The position numbers and the translations under genes were made by a program. A stretch of 64,000 bases of DNA from Gonocerus acuteangulatus. Lineage: Eukaryota > Arthropoda > Insecta > Hemiptera > Coreidae. Shown in pieces: positions 11,550 through 21,600 of this stretch. Within the stretch, counting starts at the first letter, position 1. The number at the start of each line of letters is the position of its first letter. The stretch is from assembly GCA_946811695.1 (NCBI GenBank), contig OX328132.1, forward strand, positions 54,633,359 to 54,697,358, in the 5' to 3' direction. The notes beneath the pieces are model-generated. The model worked only from the letters and a program-made list of their open reading frames with translations, made no database searches and was not told the DNA's origin.

Positions 11550-11550
<1 letters not shown>

Positions 11551-11552
<2 letters not shown>

Positions 11553-12654
11553 GAAGGTGTTGTACCTCTGACCATATTGTACCTTTGACCGCCGAGGCTG
11601 TGGCGGCATGTAGCAACATATTAGAAATTTTGGTGTAATTAGTGTTTAGCTCCTTCCATAGAGGGCTTGTGTAACCTACTTTGGATTATTCAAGTCAAAG
11701 AGGATTCTTGCAAAAAATACTTATCCATTTCTATAATAAAAATGTAAGTTATTTATTGATGACGTTTTGCCACATAATTTTGTTTGTATTGTTTCTTTTC
11801 CGATGGAAATCATTTTACAAAGTAGCTATTACAATAAGAAACATGGAGTAGCTCCTGAAATTGATTTATCTTAACCCTTAAATTTTTAGCATACTTTTTA
11901 ATTTTCACTACCAGGGTGTTGTACCTCTGACCACGACTAGGTGTTGTTCCTTTGACCAGGTCAAAGGTATAACACACCTGAGTATTTTTTTTATAATTCA
12001 ACTTTTATGTTCTTCTGCCACAAATTTAAAAAAAATAATTAATATTACTATTACATATTTAGTCGTAGAGATCTGTGGTATTAAATGCCCAATGTTTAAG
12101 ATCCAATATTTGAAAAAAAAAAAACAAACTTAAAGTGACAAGTTAACGAGAGAAGATGAAAATTTGTATGATATTGATGTTGAAGACATTGTGGCTAAAC
12201 TTCCAAACCCTAATATTGCTAGTGGATCTGCTTGACAGTTAAAACTTTTATCGGTTGAACTGGATTTATCAGCATATTAAGCATAACATAATATCAATAA
12301 TAGTTTTTTTTATTATGTTTACATCCTTGTCCTGTATTTATTAAACTTACAATTAATTGCAATATTACTGAATACATTTTTTTTTTCTGGACTGCTCTAT
12401 TGTTTTTACGTGGTCAGAGGTACAACACCCCGTGGTCAAAAGTACAACTACATGGTTTACCTTTGACCACTGTACGATTATTTTTTAAAAAATTAATAAA
12501 AAATATTAAATGTAAAGCTAGAACCTTGAAAAAACTAAATATAATAACCAATAGAATACTAATTAAAATGAAATAAAAAAAATGAATTTAGCCTTAATAT
12601 TCAAGCTAAAAAAAACTCAATTTTGCAAAGTGGTCAAAGGTACAACACCTTCCC
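11551..12654. mobile_element. 1.1-kb TA-flanked DNA transposon derivative
   Basis: Left end GGGGAAGGTGTTGTACCTC and right end GTACAACACCTTCCCC are inverted repeats, each preceded or followed by TATA, so a TA target duplication is likely. The terminal word recurs inside at about 11913-11980 and 12410-12475, in both orientations, sometimes as a perfect small palindrome. Only a short transposase-like tail survives (12134-12235). The pattern points to a Tc1/mariner/pogo group element; the exact family is open. Confidence 0.7.
12134..12235 (+). pseudogene. transposase C-terminal relic inside the 1.1-kb element
   Basis: A 33-codon open frame contains the acidic peptide YDIDVEDIVAKLPNPNIASG before its TGA. 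An acidic stretch followed by a short basic or Ser/Gly tail is what the end of many pogo/Tigger-type transposases looks like. The frame has no start and the rest of the gene is gone. The assignment is an inference from position inside terminal repeats and from composition. Confidence 0.35.
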
Positions 12655-13860
12655 CTATATGTATATATTTAGGTGTAAAGCCTTCTTTTTCAAACTAATT
12701 TTCGGTTTTGGTATTCAGAAACGATTAATTGAGTTGAAAATTGTTCCATACGTTTCATATTTATCTAGTCTATGATAGATAAATTTTGGTTCCGTTTGGT
12801 GTGAAGGAAATACTAGAAATAAAATATTTCATTAACAGGCATGAAACGTTTTCGGACGAAGGTCACTAAGGATATGAACGGAACTGCGCTCTATGACGAC
12901 GCAGTTCTTGCGAGTCGGAATTTTTAATCTTCCTCTAACCGAATTTCCAACCATCTGAAATGCCTGTATGCGTAATACCTACTGCTTGCTTTTCTTTTAC
13001 TGCCAAAATACATTTAATTATTTTGATTAAATGGTGAAGGGTATTAACTAATAATACGACTCAAGTTGACGAATATCCCTTCTGAATTCTCTGAGAACTT
13101 TATTTCTTTGAGCCAACGTTTCGGACTACTTGTCCATCTTCAGGACTGCTAATTTCCTCACTAACCTTGTCCCATCAATAAATTCAGTCAATTTAACATT
13201 TCATAGTTAAATAATAATTTAGTCTATTTATATATTAATAAAATAAATATATTTTATTCGTGATACTTGCCTCCCTGATGGCGTTCTTATATTATTACAA
13301 TTTAGTTAGTCTTGATAAAAATACTCCTCACCAGAGAAATCTTAAGCGAAATGTATTATTTGTGGGTCTTTCTGCTATCTACTGGCTACAAAAATTGCCT
13401 AAAAGAAATGAGCAGAAAAATTTGTTGTATTAAACGAACCGTCGAGCTCGTTAACCTACACTCACCCAAAAATTGTTTTTTTTTTCGCCAACATTCTGGC
13501 GTAAAAAATCGCAGGCCTTGGAGTTTTGCGTTAAAAGGATTTACAGTACACCCTCTTGAGAAGAAACACACCTATGACGTCGAACCGAAAGCGTATACTG
13601 TAAAGAAAACATTTTTTTTTGCATTTACTTTTTTTTTATATTCTATACATCTTTGATTCTTTTATCGGTATTTACTATGTACCAGTCCCAGTCCTGATCA
13701 AGACTTAAAATGTAAAAGTTCTTGGAAATCTTTGAAGTAAAAACTTTTATTAATATAAAAATGAAGTTTTATTATCTATTTCAATCTGCACGTTGATGAT
13801 TTTAACTACATTTATAATTCCCTTTTGACAAGGAAATATCTTATGGCGGAGGAGTACAAA
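12655..13860. other. no clear gene; scattered repeat pieces
   Basis: 12860-12932 is an inverted copy of the small repeat at 8012-8075. 13112-13146 (minus) is a hammerhead-like core, listed separately. 13535-13590 resembles family B. The frame 13312-13656 crosses these repeats and a poly(T), and I regard it as chance. Confidence 0.4.
13112..13146 (-). ncRNA. hammerhead-ribozyme-like core
   Basis: The minus strand reads CTGAAGA, T, a GGAC/GTCC stem with a five-base loop, then GAAACGTTGG. CTGANGA and GAAA separated by a perfect stem II are the conserved core of hammerhead ribozymes. Penelope-like elements are known to carry such motifs in their ends. Stem III cannot be drawn with confidence, so self-cleavage is not claimed. 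Confidence 0.45.
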
Positions 13861-13863
13861 TTT

Positions 13864-13958
13864 TGCGTCACGGATGACGCAAAAGTGTAATGGCAGTGAC
13901 GTCATCGGTCACGTGAAATTCATTTTGGCGGGAACTGAAATTCCTAATTTGGCGAGAA
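13864..13958 (+). promoter_or_regulatory. clustered ATF/CRE, E-box and E2F-like sites (putative promoter)
   Basis: Within 95 bp lie an inverted pair TTGCGTCA / TGACGCAA (13864-13883), a perfect CRE palindrome TGACGTCA (13897-13904), an E-box CACGTG (13910-13915) and two E2F-type words, TTTGGCGGGAA (13924-13934) and TTTGGCGAGAA (13948-13958). This density of full-consensus sites is unlike the rest of the window. It suggests the promoter of a host gene, possibly S-phase regulated. The direction is inferred from the ORF that starts 137 bp downstream. A transposon end with chance sites is the alternative. Confidence 0.4.
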
Positions 13959-14094
13959 CAGATTTTTAAACATTATCAAAGGTTATTGTTGAAGACGTTG
14001 GTTACTCAACTTTGGAGGCAGTTTAGTTTGTTTCATGATGTCTAATATAGTTGTCGTTTAAATTATTTTCTTATAGAGGTAAATCACCCGAAGT

Positions 14095-14229
14095 ATGAAT
14101 GCTTGTGCCATCTCGTTTTTTAGGGAAGCCAAAAACGAGTTAGATCGTACCCAGACATGCTTGGGTCATCTTTTCATATCAACACTGATTTACCACGAGT
14201 TTCCTTGTAGCTGGTGTCCGAGGCAATAA
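14095..14229 (+). CDS. small ORF or first exon downstream of the putative promoter
   Basis: The 44-codon frame starts MNACAISFFREAKNELDRTQ and stops at TAA 14227. It begins 137 bp after the last E2F-like site. A TTATTTTCTTATAG pyrimidine tract that could be a splice acceptor ends at 14076, just before the start. A second possible acceptor, TTTCCTTGTAG, ends inside the frame at about 14211, and the sequence after it is open in another frame (ending LVVHSQRIKNIF). I do not recognise the product. It may be a 5' exon, a short upstream ORF, or chance. Confidence 0.25.
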   Translation: MNACAISFFREAKNELDRTQTCLGHLFISTLIYHEFPCSWCPRQ

Positions 14230-14870
14230 CGAAAGTATGAGGCCACTCGTAGTTCACAGCCAACGTATTAAAAATATTTTCTAATTTCTAATGAGACTCG
14301 CCTTTTCCTAGTTTTATATGAATCTGAGATATTTTTTTTGACACACAAGTATAAGTCTAATTGCTCTTCAACAATATATTCCGGAAACAACTGCGGACTA
14401 CTTTCTCCTATGCGAAAGGTTAACACATATTAAGAGTTGCTATCGGTCAATCTAAAAAAAAAAGTTAGTTGGACTAACTTAACTTGTTATTAGTTTTAAT
14501 TAGAGAACTAAAGTTAAAGTAGTCGTTAGAGGAGTTGAGTTGGGGTCTTGCTTTATCTCCGTGTTTACAGCACACAGCTAACACTTTCTTTTTATCATGC
14601 ACACACAATTAGATTATTTTAATTTCTTCTAAAATGTATTTTTAAATGGAAGGGGGGTTCCGATTATTCCTACATGCTAGCAGATAGTAAAAAGAACATA
14701 ATTGCATAAAAATGAATTGTTCGTGTTTGAAAAAGGAATATAATAGAGAATAGTTTCTATTTTACCCATTTATTTTTGAAATCTGTATTAATCTACCTCT
14801 GATTTAAGCTCTAACCATAACACACACTAATCAAATGTTATCCTTTTTTTTGTCACTTCTTCTGGATATA
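14230..14870. other. no recognisable gene
   Basis: AT-rich sequence; possible intron of the preceding candidate. No terminal repeats were seen. Confidence 0.35.
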
Positions 14871-14879
14871 ACATAGCTC

Positions 14880-14990
14880 TGATGACGGCTTGAATTTCAA
14901 GCAGGCAAAAAATGAAATTCATCTTCTTATAAAAGATGTAGCTTTATTAAGATAACACGATCGAACCCTGACAAAATATAATCTTTATAT
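14880..14990 (+). mobile_element. Penelope-like 3' end fragment, degenerate hammerhead-like core
   Basis: CTGATGA is exact at 14879-14885 and is followed by GGCTTGAATTTCAAGC, which folds on itself. The GAAAC part has changed to GCAAAA. The downstream tail (GCTTTATTAAGATAACACGA) matches the tail at 7280-7310, so both belong to one family. Confidence 0.4.
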
Positions 14991-15556
14991 TATGTTGGGT
15001 TGTATAAAAAGGTGTCCCATGTCATGCTGTACAGCGTGAACGCATTTTCCATTCTGTATTATGGGTTTTTCCATTTCAGCCTTATTGGCTGAAATTTGGA
15101 TTAAGCAGTCCACAGATATCAGCTTATTTTTATAAAATATGCAGAAGGTCAATTGATTAAATCAAAATACTTTTACATACTATGGTCCAGTCAACAGGTA
15201 TGCTAAAAAGGGATTACCATGCAAAAGGTGGGTAGAAGAGTTTTCTATTTTAATATGTACATATTGGCATCAATACAAAAAAAAAAACAAAAAACAAGTT
15301 ATTCAACATGGCCGACTCCGGGAGAACTTTTGATGGCCGAAATACCTACAAATTTTTCAGTTGCTGAGCAGTCAAGCGTACATTTATGTACTAATTCAAT
15401 ATGAGTTAAATTAGTGGGGTCATGCCTATTGGATTTTATGTATGTACCAACAATATGTATTTTTATACAGTATAAGTAGTAATTTTAACTCCTATTTTGT
15501 GTCAATTCCCCCCTCCTTTAATAAGTCGAATTATAATCTCGATAAGTCGATGTTCT
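14991..15556. other. no recognisable gene
   Basis: The frame at 15219-15404 contains a poly(A)-derived lysine run and resembles nothing that I know. Confidence 0.35.
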
Positions 15557-15608
15557 ATATATTTTTTTTCTTTTTACGGCGCTTCGACAGCTAGGCCATT
15601 AGCGCCGA
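15557..15608 (-). repeat. 3' tail of tRNA-derived SINE (minus)
   Basis: The minus strand reads CATCGGCGCTAATGGCCTAG, then GAAGCGCCGTAAAAAG, the SINE tail with its A-rich end. Confidence 0.6.
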
Positions 15609-15936
15609 TGTTCTGTAAGTCGAACAATTTCTTTCAGATTGATACGACTGAAATTCGAGTTGGCCCTTTATAGCACGTATGGGGGGGGGGCAACCTTTGA
15701 CATTTTGTGGACCAAACTTTAGTGCGAAAATACTTTCGCGGGCCGCGTAGACGTGTCAAAATAAAATTACATCAGATTTTAGAGTTGTGCTCATTATTTT
15801 TAGTGATAGATTTAAGATATGAAATAACACGACAATGTTATTGTAATAAAATTTATTAAAATAACAAAATTAAATGGAAAAAAATAGGTATAATATTATA
15901 ACTGAATCGTGAAATTTGGATTGATTACAAACTACA

Positions 15937-16134
15937 GGGGTCTCCCGTGGTCTAGTGGCTAGCGCGCTAGATTCATAAGCGGGAGATGGTGGGTTCGATC
16001 CCCACCGGTGCCAGAAATTTTCTCATCTCAGGGCTCGCTGAGAAAATTTTTGGCTGCACCCTGGACGTCGGCATCTCACTCGATCTTCATCATTTGGAGT
16101 GAGTGTAAGTACGTATGTAGTGTAATATTTTTTT
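15937..16134 (+). repeat. tRNA-derived SINE, copy with intact tRNA-like head
   Basis: The head carries TGGTCTAGTGGCTAGCG (A-box-like, 15948-15964) and GGTTCGATCC (B box, 15992-16001), the two parts of an internal RNA polymerase III promoter. GGTCTAGTGGCTAG is typical of insect tRNA-Glu, so a tRNA-Glu origin is plausible. The body is a hairpin-forming TTTTCTCATCTCAGGGC...GCTGAGAAAATTTTT, then GGCTGCACCCTGGACGTCGG. The usual GCTAATGGCC tail is replaced here by other sequence. It is not a functional tRNA: the 3' arm does not pair with the 5' end. Confidence 0.8.
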
Positions 16135-17566
16135 TAATTGGATTTTTCAAAAGGCCTATTTATGGTTTATAGTAACTGAATTATCTCTGGGTGCAAGATT
16201 ATTGAAAGCCTTCTTCTTAGCAAGAATTTCTGTAGTAAATATGGGAGAACTTTTATTTACTATGCTTTTGCAGTTTATTGAAATAATTGTAATTATGAAT
16301 TTTCAATTTGAGTATTTTAAATTTTACCTTGAATCTTTGGAATATTTGGAATCTCTTCGCCAGAAAAGCATGAACGATTGCTCTTAAAACTGAATGAGGC
16401 TGAAAGAAGAAAAGAAAAAGAGAAAGAAAGAAGTGGGACTTTTTCATAAATGATCCAGCGCGATAAATTTTCTAAAAATAATTGAGTTTAATAAGAATGA
16501 ATGATTGCCGAGATAGTGTTATTCGCCGAATTTATGAGAATGATTTTTGCCACCGGCATAAGTGAATTATACTCTCTTAACGAAAAGTAACGGACGGCGA
16601 GCTTTAAAGACTCATTTGTTTCGGTAACATAAAGCAGCTCTCTCTCCCTGGCCCTACAAATTAATTAAAAAAGACTTAGAATTATTGCTTGATTATTAAT
16701 GTGTTGTGAGTAGTACCTCGACAAGTTGGCAGGCTCTTTGTGGGGAAAGTGACAATCCATGAATGCCTTCAGTGGATGAGTTTTGGCACTCAATGTCAGA
16801 TTTGTTTTTTTAGCGCGTTCCTCCGTTTCTCCATAGAAAGGAGCCCACTCCACAGTGGACCGATTCCCATAACTAGGTGGACAAAAGTCAAGTAAACAGA
16901 ACATAACACTAATTTATAATATATGTTTATAATATTACAGATACTTTAGATAAGGCGAATTCGGAGTATTATATAGTTATTTTCGGTTTCTGGAAAGTTA
17001 GGGGCAGCTGAAGTTGGTGCAGTGCAATAATTCAGTTTTTAATTAGGTGTTTACTGTTCTTATGTATACACCAATTAGGTGTATGTTGGTACTATTTATG
17101 CACTTATTTGAGGTAGATTAATGGAATACCAAAAAATATGTCTTTGAAACAAACGTGTTTTTTTTTAAAGAGAAATAAAAAAAAAAAAAAATTTTTGTGG
17201 ACAAGAACTTTATGATAGGGAGAAAAGTCCAGACTGATATTGTTTTTCATATGATAGTTCAAAATGTTTACCGTTTTATTTGCGACTCTTTGAGCTAACT
17301 CTTTTATAATTTTTTTCCTGTAGCGCAACATAGTTTTTCAAGAAAATAATTCTTCTGTAAATAGTACGTTTGCAGCAAACGAGGGCGTACCGGCCTACTG
17401 TTACAGTTTGTGATTGAAAAATTGAATAGTTGATTTTAATAAATTTAATAGTTACTAGTTATCAAATATAAAAATATATATATATTTTGTAACATATGAA
17501 AGAAAGTAAAGATAAGTTTTCCTTTGAAATTTCTGCTTTCTATTTTCTAAATTTTAATTAGTTTGT

Positions 17567-17569
<3 letters not shown>
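16135..17569. other. no recognisable gene
   Basis: The frames at 16202-16447 are low-complexity. 16806-16890 (TTTTTAGCGCGTTCCTCC, GAAAGGAGCCCAC) is a diverged piece of dispersed repeat family B. Nothing else is supported. Confidence 0.4.

Positions 17570-17649
<80 letters not shown>
17570..17649. repeat. (CT)n-(TA)n compound microsatellite
   Basis: About 36 bp of CT followed directly by about 44 bp of TA. Two others of the same build are at 18459-18532 and 54165-54226. Confidence 0.97.
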
Positions 17650-17652
<3 letters not shown>

Positions 17653-17795
17653 GTATAAAATTACAAAGTACGTAGTGGTATTGCAAAATAATGTTGTTGT
17701 TTTTTTTTTTTTGTTTAAATAGAACAAATTCCAAATTGCTTAAAATATGAAATAAAATGATTTACACGAGTCTGAAACGCTAATATTTAAAATCA

Positions 17796-17940
17796 TCTTG
17801 TGAGCTTGTCTGCGTAGATCTACGAAACGGCCCACTGTGCGCTCGTGAGGTTTACCCAATGACGTAATCCGAAAATGCCGATCCGTTAACGTTTTCGAAC
17901 AGGTGGATAACGAAAATTGCGGTGGTTCAAATTTGAATAT
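17796..17940 (+). repeat. dispersed repeat family B, 3' half
   Basis: GCTCGTGAGGTTTACCC, AATGACGTAATCCGAAAATG, CGTTTTCGAACAGGTGGATA and ATTGCGGTGGTTCAAATTTG occur in the family order and define its 3' end, which runs into TA-rich sequence. Confidence 0.6.
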
Positions 17941-17959
17941 ATTGTTGAATAATAACATG

Positions 17960-18013
17960 AATTCGGCGCTAATGGCCAAGATTTGTCGATGCGCCGTTAA
18001 GAAAAAAAAAAAA
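17960..18013 (+). repeat. 3' tail of tRNA-derived SINE
   Basis: ATTCGGCGCTAATGGCCAAG, then CGATGCGCCGTTAAG and poly(A): the SINE tail alone, joined directly to the family B tail. Confidence 0.6.
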
Positions 18014-18454
18014 CATGAATTTTTTCTATGAAAAGTTCAAATTGTTAAAATTATGACTATATTTATATATGGCAGAAGGTCCATCTGCCAAAAATAAATA
18101 TATTAGAAAAATGGGGTCTCTAGCAGGCTAAAAAAAAATGGACAGATTTTAATGGAATTTGGTATTATTCCTTTACTATTGACACTAGGGAACCACTCTA
18201 AGAACCGGACTTTCTGTAGCATGCGCTGCATAAAAATTCTCGAATATCTATTGATTATGTTTAATATATTATGTCCCAAAAAGAGCGTTTCGGCTCACTT
18301 AAATCCTAGATATAGCGAAACTGATAATTCACTAAAATGAAATTAAACAGTAGTACAAAAAGTGGCTTATTATAAATATTTCGTCGTGGAGAAGCTGCAC
18401 GATTTTCTTCCAGCAAGGCGGGCAGTGTAAGTGGTATCTCTGAAGAATTTTCTC

Positions 18455-18458
<4 letters not shown>

Positions 18459-18532
<74 letters not shown>
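18459..18532. repeat. (CT)n-(TA)n compound microsatellite
   Basis: CT run to 18494 and TA run to 18532, directly followed by the dispersed repeat that begins CACGTGTCTGTCTG. Confidence 0.97.
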
Positions 18533-18539
<7 letters not shown>

Positions 18540-18825
18540 TCTGTCTGTTTATCTGTTTGTTCCTTATACAAGTCCACAGCGTTCGACCGATTTTTATGTC
18601 ACTTAGTACACATGTAGGACTTGACACGGGGAATATTTCAGGCTAGGTCAAATTAGTCTAGGACTCACAGTTTGGAGGTCACGCGTTCGAAACTGTGAAC
18701 TTGAACAGTTACAGATTTGTGTCATTAGATTTTAATATTACTTATTTGGTTTCTAATTTATTTTTGCATTTCTAGATGAAGAAATTATGTGTAGCATGGC
18801 ACGCCGAGTAACCGTTAGTTGATAA
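18533..18825 (+). repeat. dispersed element C (CACGTGTCTG ... GGTAACNGCTAGT type)
   Basis: Begins CACGTGTCTGTCTGTTTATC after the TA run, then CGACCGATTTTTATG, TAGTACACATGTAGGACTTG and GGCTAGGTCAAATT. It ends with a segment shared with 6232-6340 (TTACTTATTTGGTTTCTAAT, TTTCTAGATGAAGAAA, GAGTAACCGTTAGT). A second copy of the head is at 40373-40620. It is non-coding and always starts at a (TA)n array. Confidence 0.55.
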
Positions 18826-18827
18826 TT

Positions 18828-19040
18828 TTAAGTATCATTTATACATAATTCATTACTACACTTTTCTAAACGCGCGTTTTTTGCCAGCTTGTCCACTGCG
18901 TTATTACCGTACTGACTAGGAATCACAACAAGTATTACTACTTGCGTTTGATGGTTCAAGTTTCCATAATTTCCAAAGATCTCTATAATTTGTTGTATGG
19001 CCATGACTCTCGTTCTGGAGGACTTAAAAGATTTATATTT
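18828..19040 (-). pseudogene. LINE RNase H domain relic
   Basis: The last 70 codons of the minus frame contain KSSRTRVMAIQQI, then VVILVVIPSQYGNNAVDKLA and KNA. This is the region around the third and fourth catalytic acids of non-LTR retrotransposon RNase H (usual pattern: DS...WIPSH.GI.GNE.AD.LAK.A). The His of PSH is Gln and the DS acid is lost, so the enzyme is dead. Upstream frames on the same strand to about 19335 may be further degraded LINE sequence. It is a 5'- and 3'-truncated relic of an RNase H-bearing LINE clade. Confidence 0.55.
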
Positions 19041-19819
19041 TCTAGTGTCGTATTCGAGGGTTGGATTGGGGATCTCAGACCGTCCCTGCATTAGGGAAAT
19101 CAGGCGGCCAGGGAATAGTACTGACCACACCATCTCCCTCGTGTGCCACATGGTCATGAATCCGAAACCTCTTCAGTGTCTGCCACGTTTTCTTTTCCAA
19201 TTCCTCTTTATACGTAGAATATAATTTTTGATCCGTGAACAAAGAATGCTTCATCTGTAGGATCAATAAAGGAATGATAGATGAGCCGAACTGGGCTTGC
19301 CCATTCCTTCTACCCGGTGACAGTATCCTCCCCACCTTGTTGCTTCACATTAACCATCCTTTATACTTATCAAAGGACACATTATTTACTCGCCTCCGTT
19401 TTTTCATTTCTGTCTTTTTTTCTTTTTTTTTTTGTGATTTAAGGCTTTGCTGATGGATTCTGTCAATTATGTTGGACTATCGACCATTCCGGTCCATCAC
19501 TCACTTGTCTCTCCCTACTTCGTTCACATAACCACCGCAAAACCATTCATTTTACCCTCTCTTAATTTCGAACGTAGGCTTGAGATAAGCTTTGTCGAGT
19601 AATCATGTATGAATCTGCTTGTATATATATGATTACGTTAATGCCAGTAATTATAATAATTAAATAAATGGAGGGTAGAATAACGCGGGCACGAAAAAAA
19701 AAATAGCTGGATGGAATAACTTTTCTACGAATTTTACGACATGATAATGCTCCAGAAATGACCTCTGTCGATTTCCATCCCTAGAAGTTTTTTTGATAAA
19801 TTTATTCATTTAATATAAA
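19041..19819. other. no recognisable gene
   Basis: Minus frame 19075-19335 is open for 86 codons but shows no motif I can name; it may be degraded LINE. The rest is AT-rich with poly(T) runs. Confidence 0.35.
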
Positions 19820-19827
19820 TTAACGTC

Positions 19828-19936
19828 CATCTACGAAAAAGAAGACTGTATGTTATACAGTACGTTACATAGGTTTGTCAGGTGGACCTAAAGCATATAT
19901 ATGTTCCTGAATTTGAGCAAAAGGCTCTAAACGACA
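19828..19936 (+). repeat. diverged copy of the YEKEGG-coding repeat
   Basis: TACGAAAAAGAAG, GGTGGACCTAAAGCATATAT and CCTGAATTTGAGCAAAAGGC follow the same order as 34876-34962. The frame is broken by TAA and an indel here. See 34874 for the intact reading. Confidence 0.5.
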
Positions 19937-20633
19937 TTAATTTTTTTATTAGCTTTTAAGTCACAACTTATAGCATCTCTTGTATAATATTGTTAGTTCT
20001 TATGTAAGTAAATAAAATACTTCCTTAGTGAGGTTACAAAACTTATATATTAAATAGCAAAATAAAACAATAAAACTACATTGATTATTTACTTCATGTT
20101 TTGATTAAAAAGAAGAAAGAGAAAAAAATGTATCTTGTATTTTATTTATATTAAATGTTATAATTATTTATATATGATTCTTGTTGTAGTTATTTTTTAT
20201 ACATTATTTTTATATTATAACACTCATTAAGTATTTGTGAGCGTAATTTTACTACCCTTAAAATAATATATGCAAGTCTGAGAAATGTTTATTTGTTTTT
20301 GCTATTCAGAACTGTAAGAAATTTATTCTCTTTATTCGGTGGAGCAATTTATAAGAAAAAATGTTAGGCGGATATTGCTATAAATGGGACAGTAGAGCAA
20401 TGTATGGTATGTGGTTTCTTCGTCTGCATTATTACATAGAGTCCACAAAAGTCTGGGGTTGATAGTGTATTTGATGGATTTGGAGGAGAACTATAGGATA
20501 TTTGATGGATGTTCTTAGTTGAGTAATTATTTTTAGGACAGTAAATGGTAGGTATAGCTATATAATTTTGCGGAGCACCGGAAACTATTCGAAAGTTTTT
20601 ATAGAAATAACTGAAATTTGAGTTTTATTATGA
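19937..20633. other. AT-rich, nothing recognised
   Basis: No coding frame, terminal repeat or RNA gene was seen. Confidence 0.4.
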
Positions 20634-20635
20634 GT

Positions 20636-21120
20636 ACAGTAGAAACTCGATTATCCGGACCTCCATTATCCGGACGCTCTGTTATCCGGACGACAGGACG
20701 AAGCATTAGAGGAGCGGCTGGAGGAGATTTTACTAGCGAGGGGTGGTCGTGAGGAGGCGCGGGCCATTGACGTGGTGTTCAGGTGCCTTGAGAGACAAGA
20801 AGAGGCAGAAGCTGTGCAGCTTCTACAATTCCAGCGACTTCGAGATATGGTGGCGTCCAAGAAATGGAAGGCAAAGAAGCAACCAAAAATAATCGATTTT
20901 TTTTAAACCTTCCTAACTGTTTTAAATTAGTTTCTGTATTTAACTGTGAACATAGATTATTACATTTACATACATAAAAATATTATTAACTATTATATTG
21001 CTTTAAATTTTCAATAAAGAGTTCATAGTTTTTGAAGTTTTTTAATATTCCATTATCCGGATTTTCGATTATCCGGACTAACCTTGGTCCCAATTAGTCC
21101 GGATAATCGAGTTTCTACTG
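20636..21120. mobile_element. Tigger-type MITE with 25-bp terminal repeats
   Basis: The left end CAGTAGAAACTCGATTATCC and the right end GGATAATCGAGTTTCTACTG are perfect inverts, flanked by TA on both sides. ATTATCCGGAC repeats occur several times within each end. About 485 bp remain of what would be a 2-3 kb autonomous element. The interior keeps the last codons of the transposase (20700-20906). Ends and TA duplication are exactly those of Tigger/pogo elements. Confidence 0.9.
20700..20906 (+). pseudogene. C-terminus of a Tigger-type transposase
   Basis: The frame is open from the left terminal repeat and reads EALEERLEEILLARGGREEA, then a DVVFRCLERQEE-like helix, a Lys-rich KKWKAKKQPK and the final IIDFF before TAA at 20904. 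Ending in a basic stretch plus I(T/I)DFF is a hallmark of Tigger/jerky-type transposases. The catalytic DDE part and the DNA-binding domains have been deleted, so no activity is possible. The high charge and the absence of any stop in 68 codons suggest a fairly recent deletion derivative. The longer minus-strand frame over the same bases is its shadow. Confidence 0.75.
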
Positions 21121-21331
21121 TACTCAAGTCATCAAAGCTGCTCTGTCTTGGATGGTAAAACTCTTCAGAATGGAGAAAGGCAGGATACCCCGGATGTGCT
21201 ATAGTAGGCTATATTTACTCGATTAAGCACCGTCAAATAAATCTAAACAAAATTGGATACCTCAGCTTAAACAATTTTTTTTTTTATTACGCTGGCTAAA
21301 CTGAAATCCTAACATTATTAAGAAAAATCTG
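21121..21331. other. no recognisable feature
   Basis: Short spacer between the Tigger MITE and the LINE relic. Confidence 0.4.
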
Positions 21332-21600
21332 TTAGTATGTACTAGCATAATCGGACCCAGTTTCTAGCCTTACAATGTGATTAGAAGTTGTTTTGATAAG
21401 GTCAAACATTCTTTTGTAGAAATTTATTTCTGCTCGTTCTGCTTGATCTAGGTACCTGAAACCCCATATCTCAAATCCACCTTGCCAAACTGATTTAGCC
21501 AGTGCTTGGAATATTTTCTGGGATGTACGCCAGTGATTGGATTTTGCTCTAGCCAAAGTTTTGAATTCCGCGCTACATGCCGTTTTAAATTTTGAGATAG
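21332..21600 (-). pseudogene. LINE reverse transcriptase C-terminal (thumb) relic
   Basis: Read on the minus strand, the frame contains ALAKSVWQGGFEIWGFRYLD, QAERAEINFYKRMFDL and HIVRLETG. It matches the conserved region after the LINE palm domain, where a YG.EIWG motif is followed by the F.K.LL.L..TTPN..VRLETG pattern. The frame runs upstream of the first Met to about 21600 (EFKTLARAKSNHW). The polymerase YADD region is absent, so this is a short fragment. It is a different LINE type from those at 33.6 and 47.3 kb. Confidence 0.6.

Noticed and set aside
15937..16010. A functional tRNA gene
   Set aside because: A and B boxes are present, but the 5' and 3' ends do not form an acceptor stem, and the sequence continues into a body and tail shared with other copies: a SINE.
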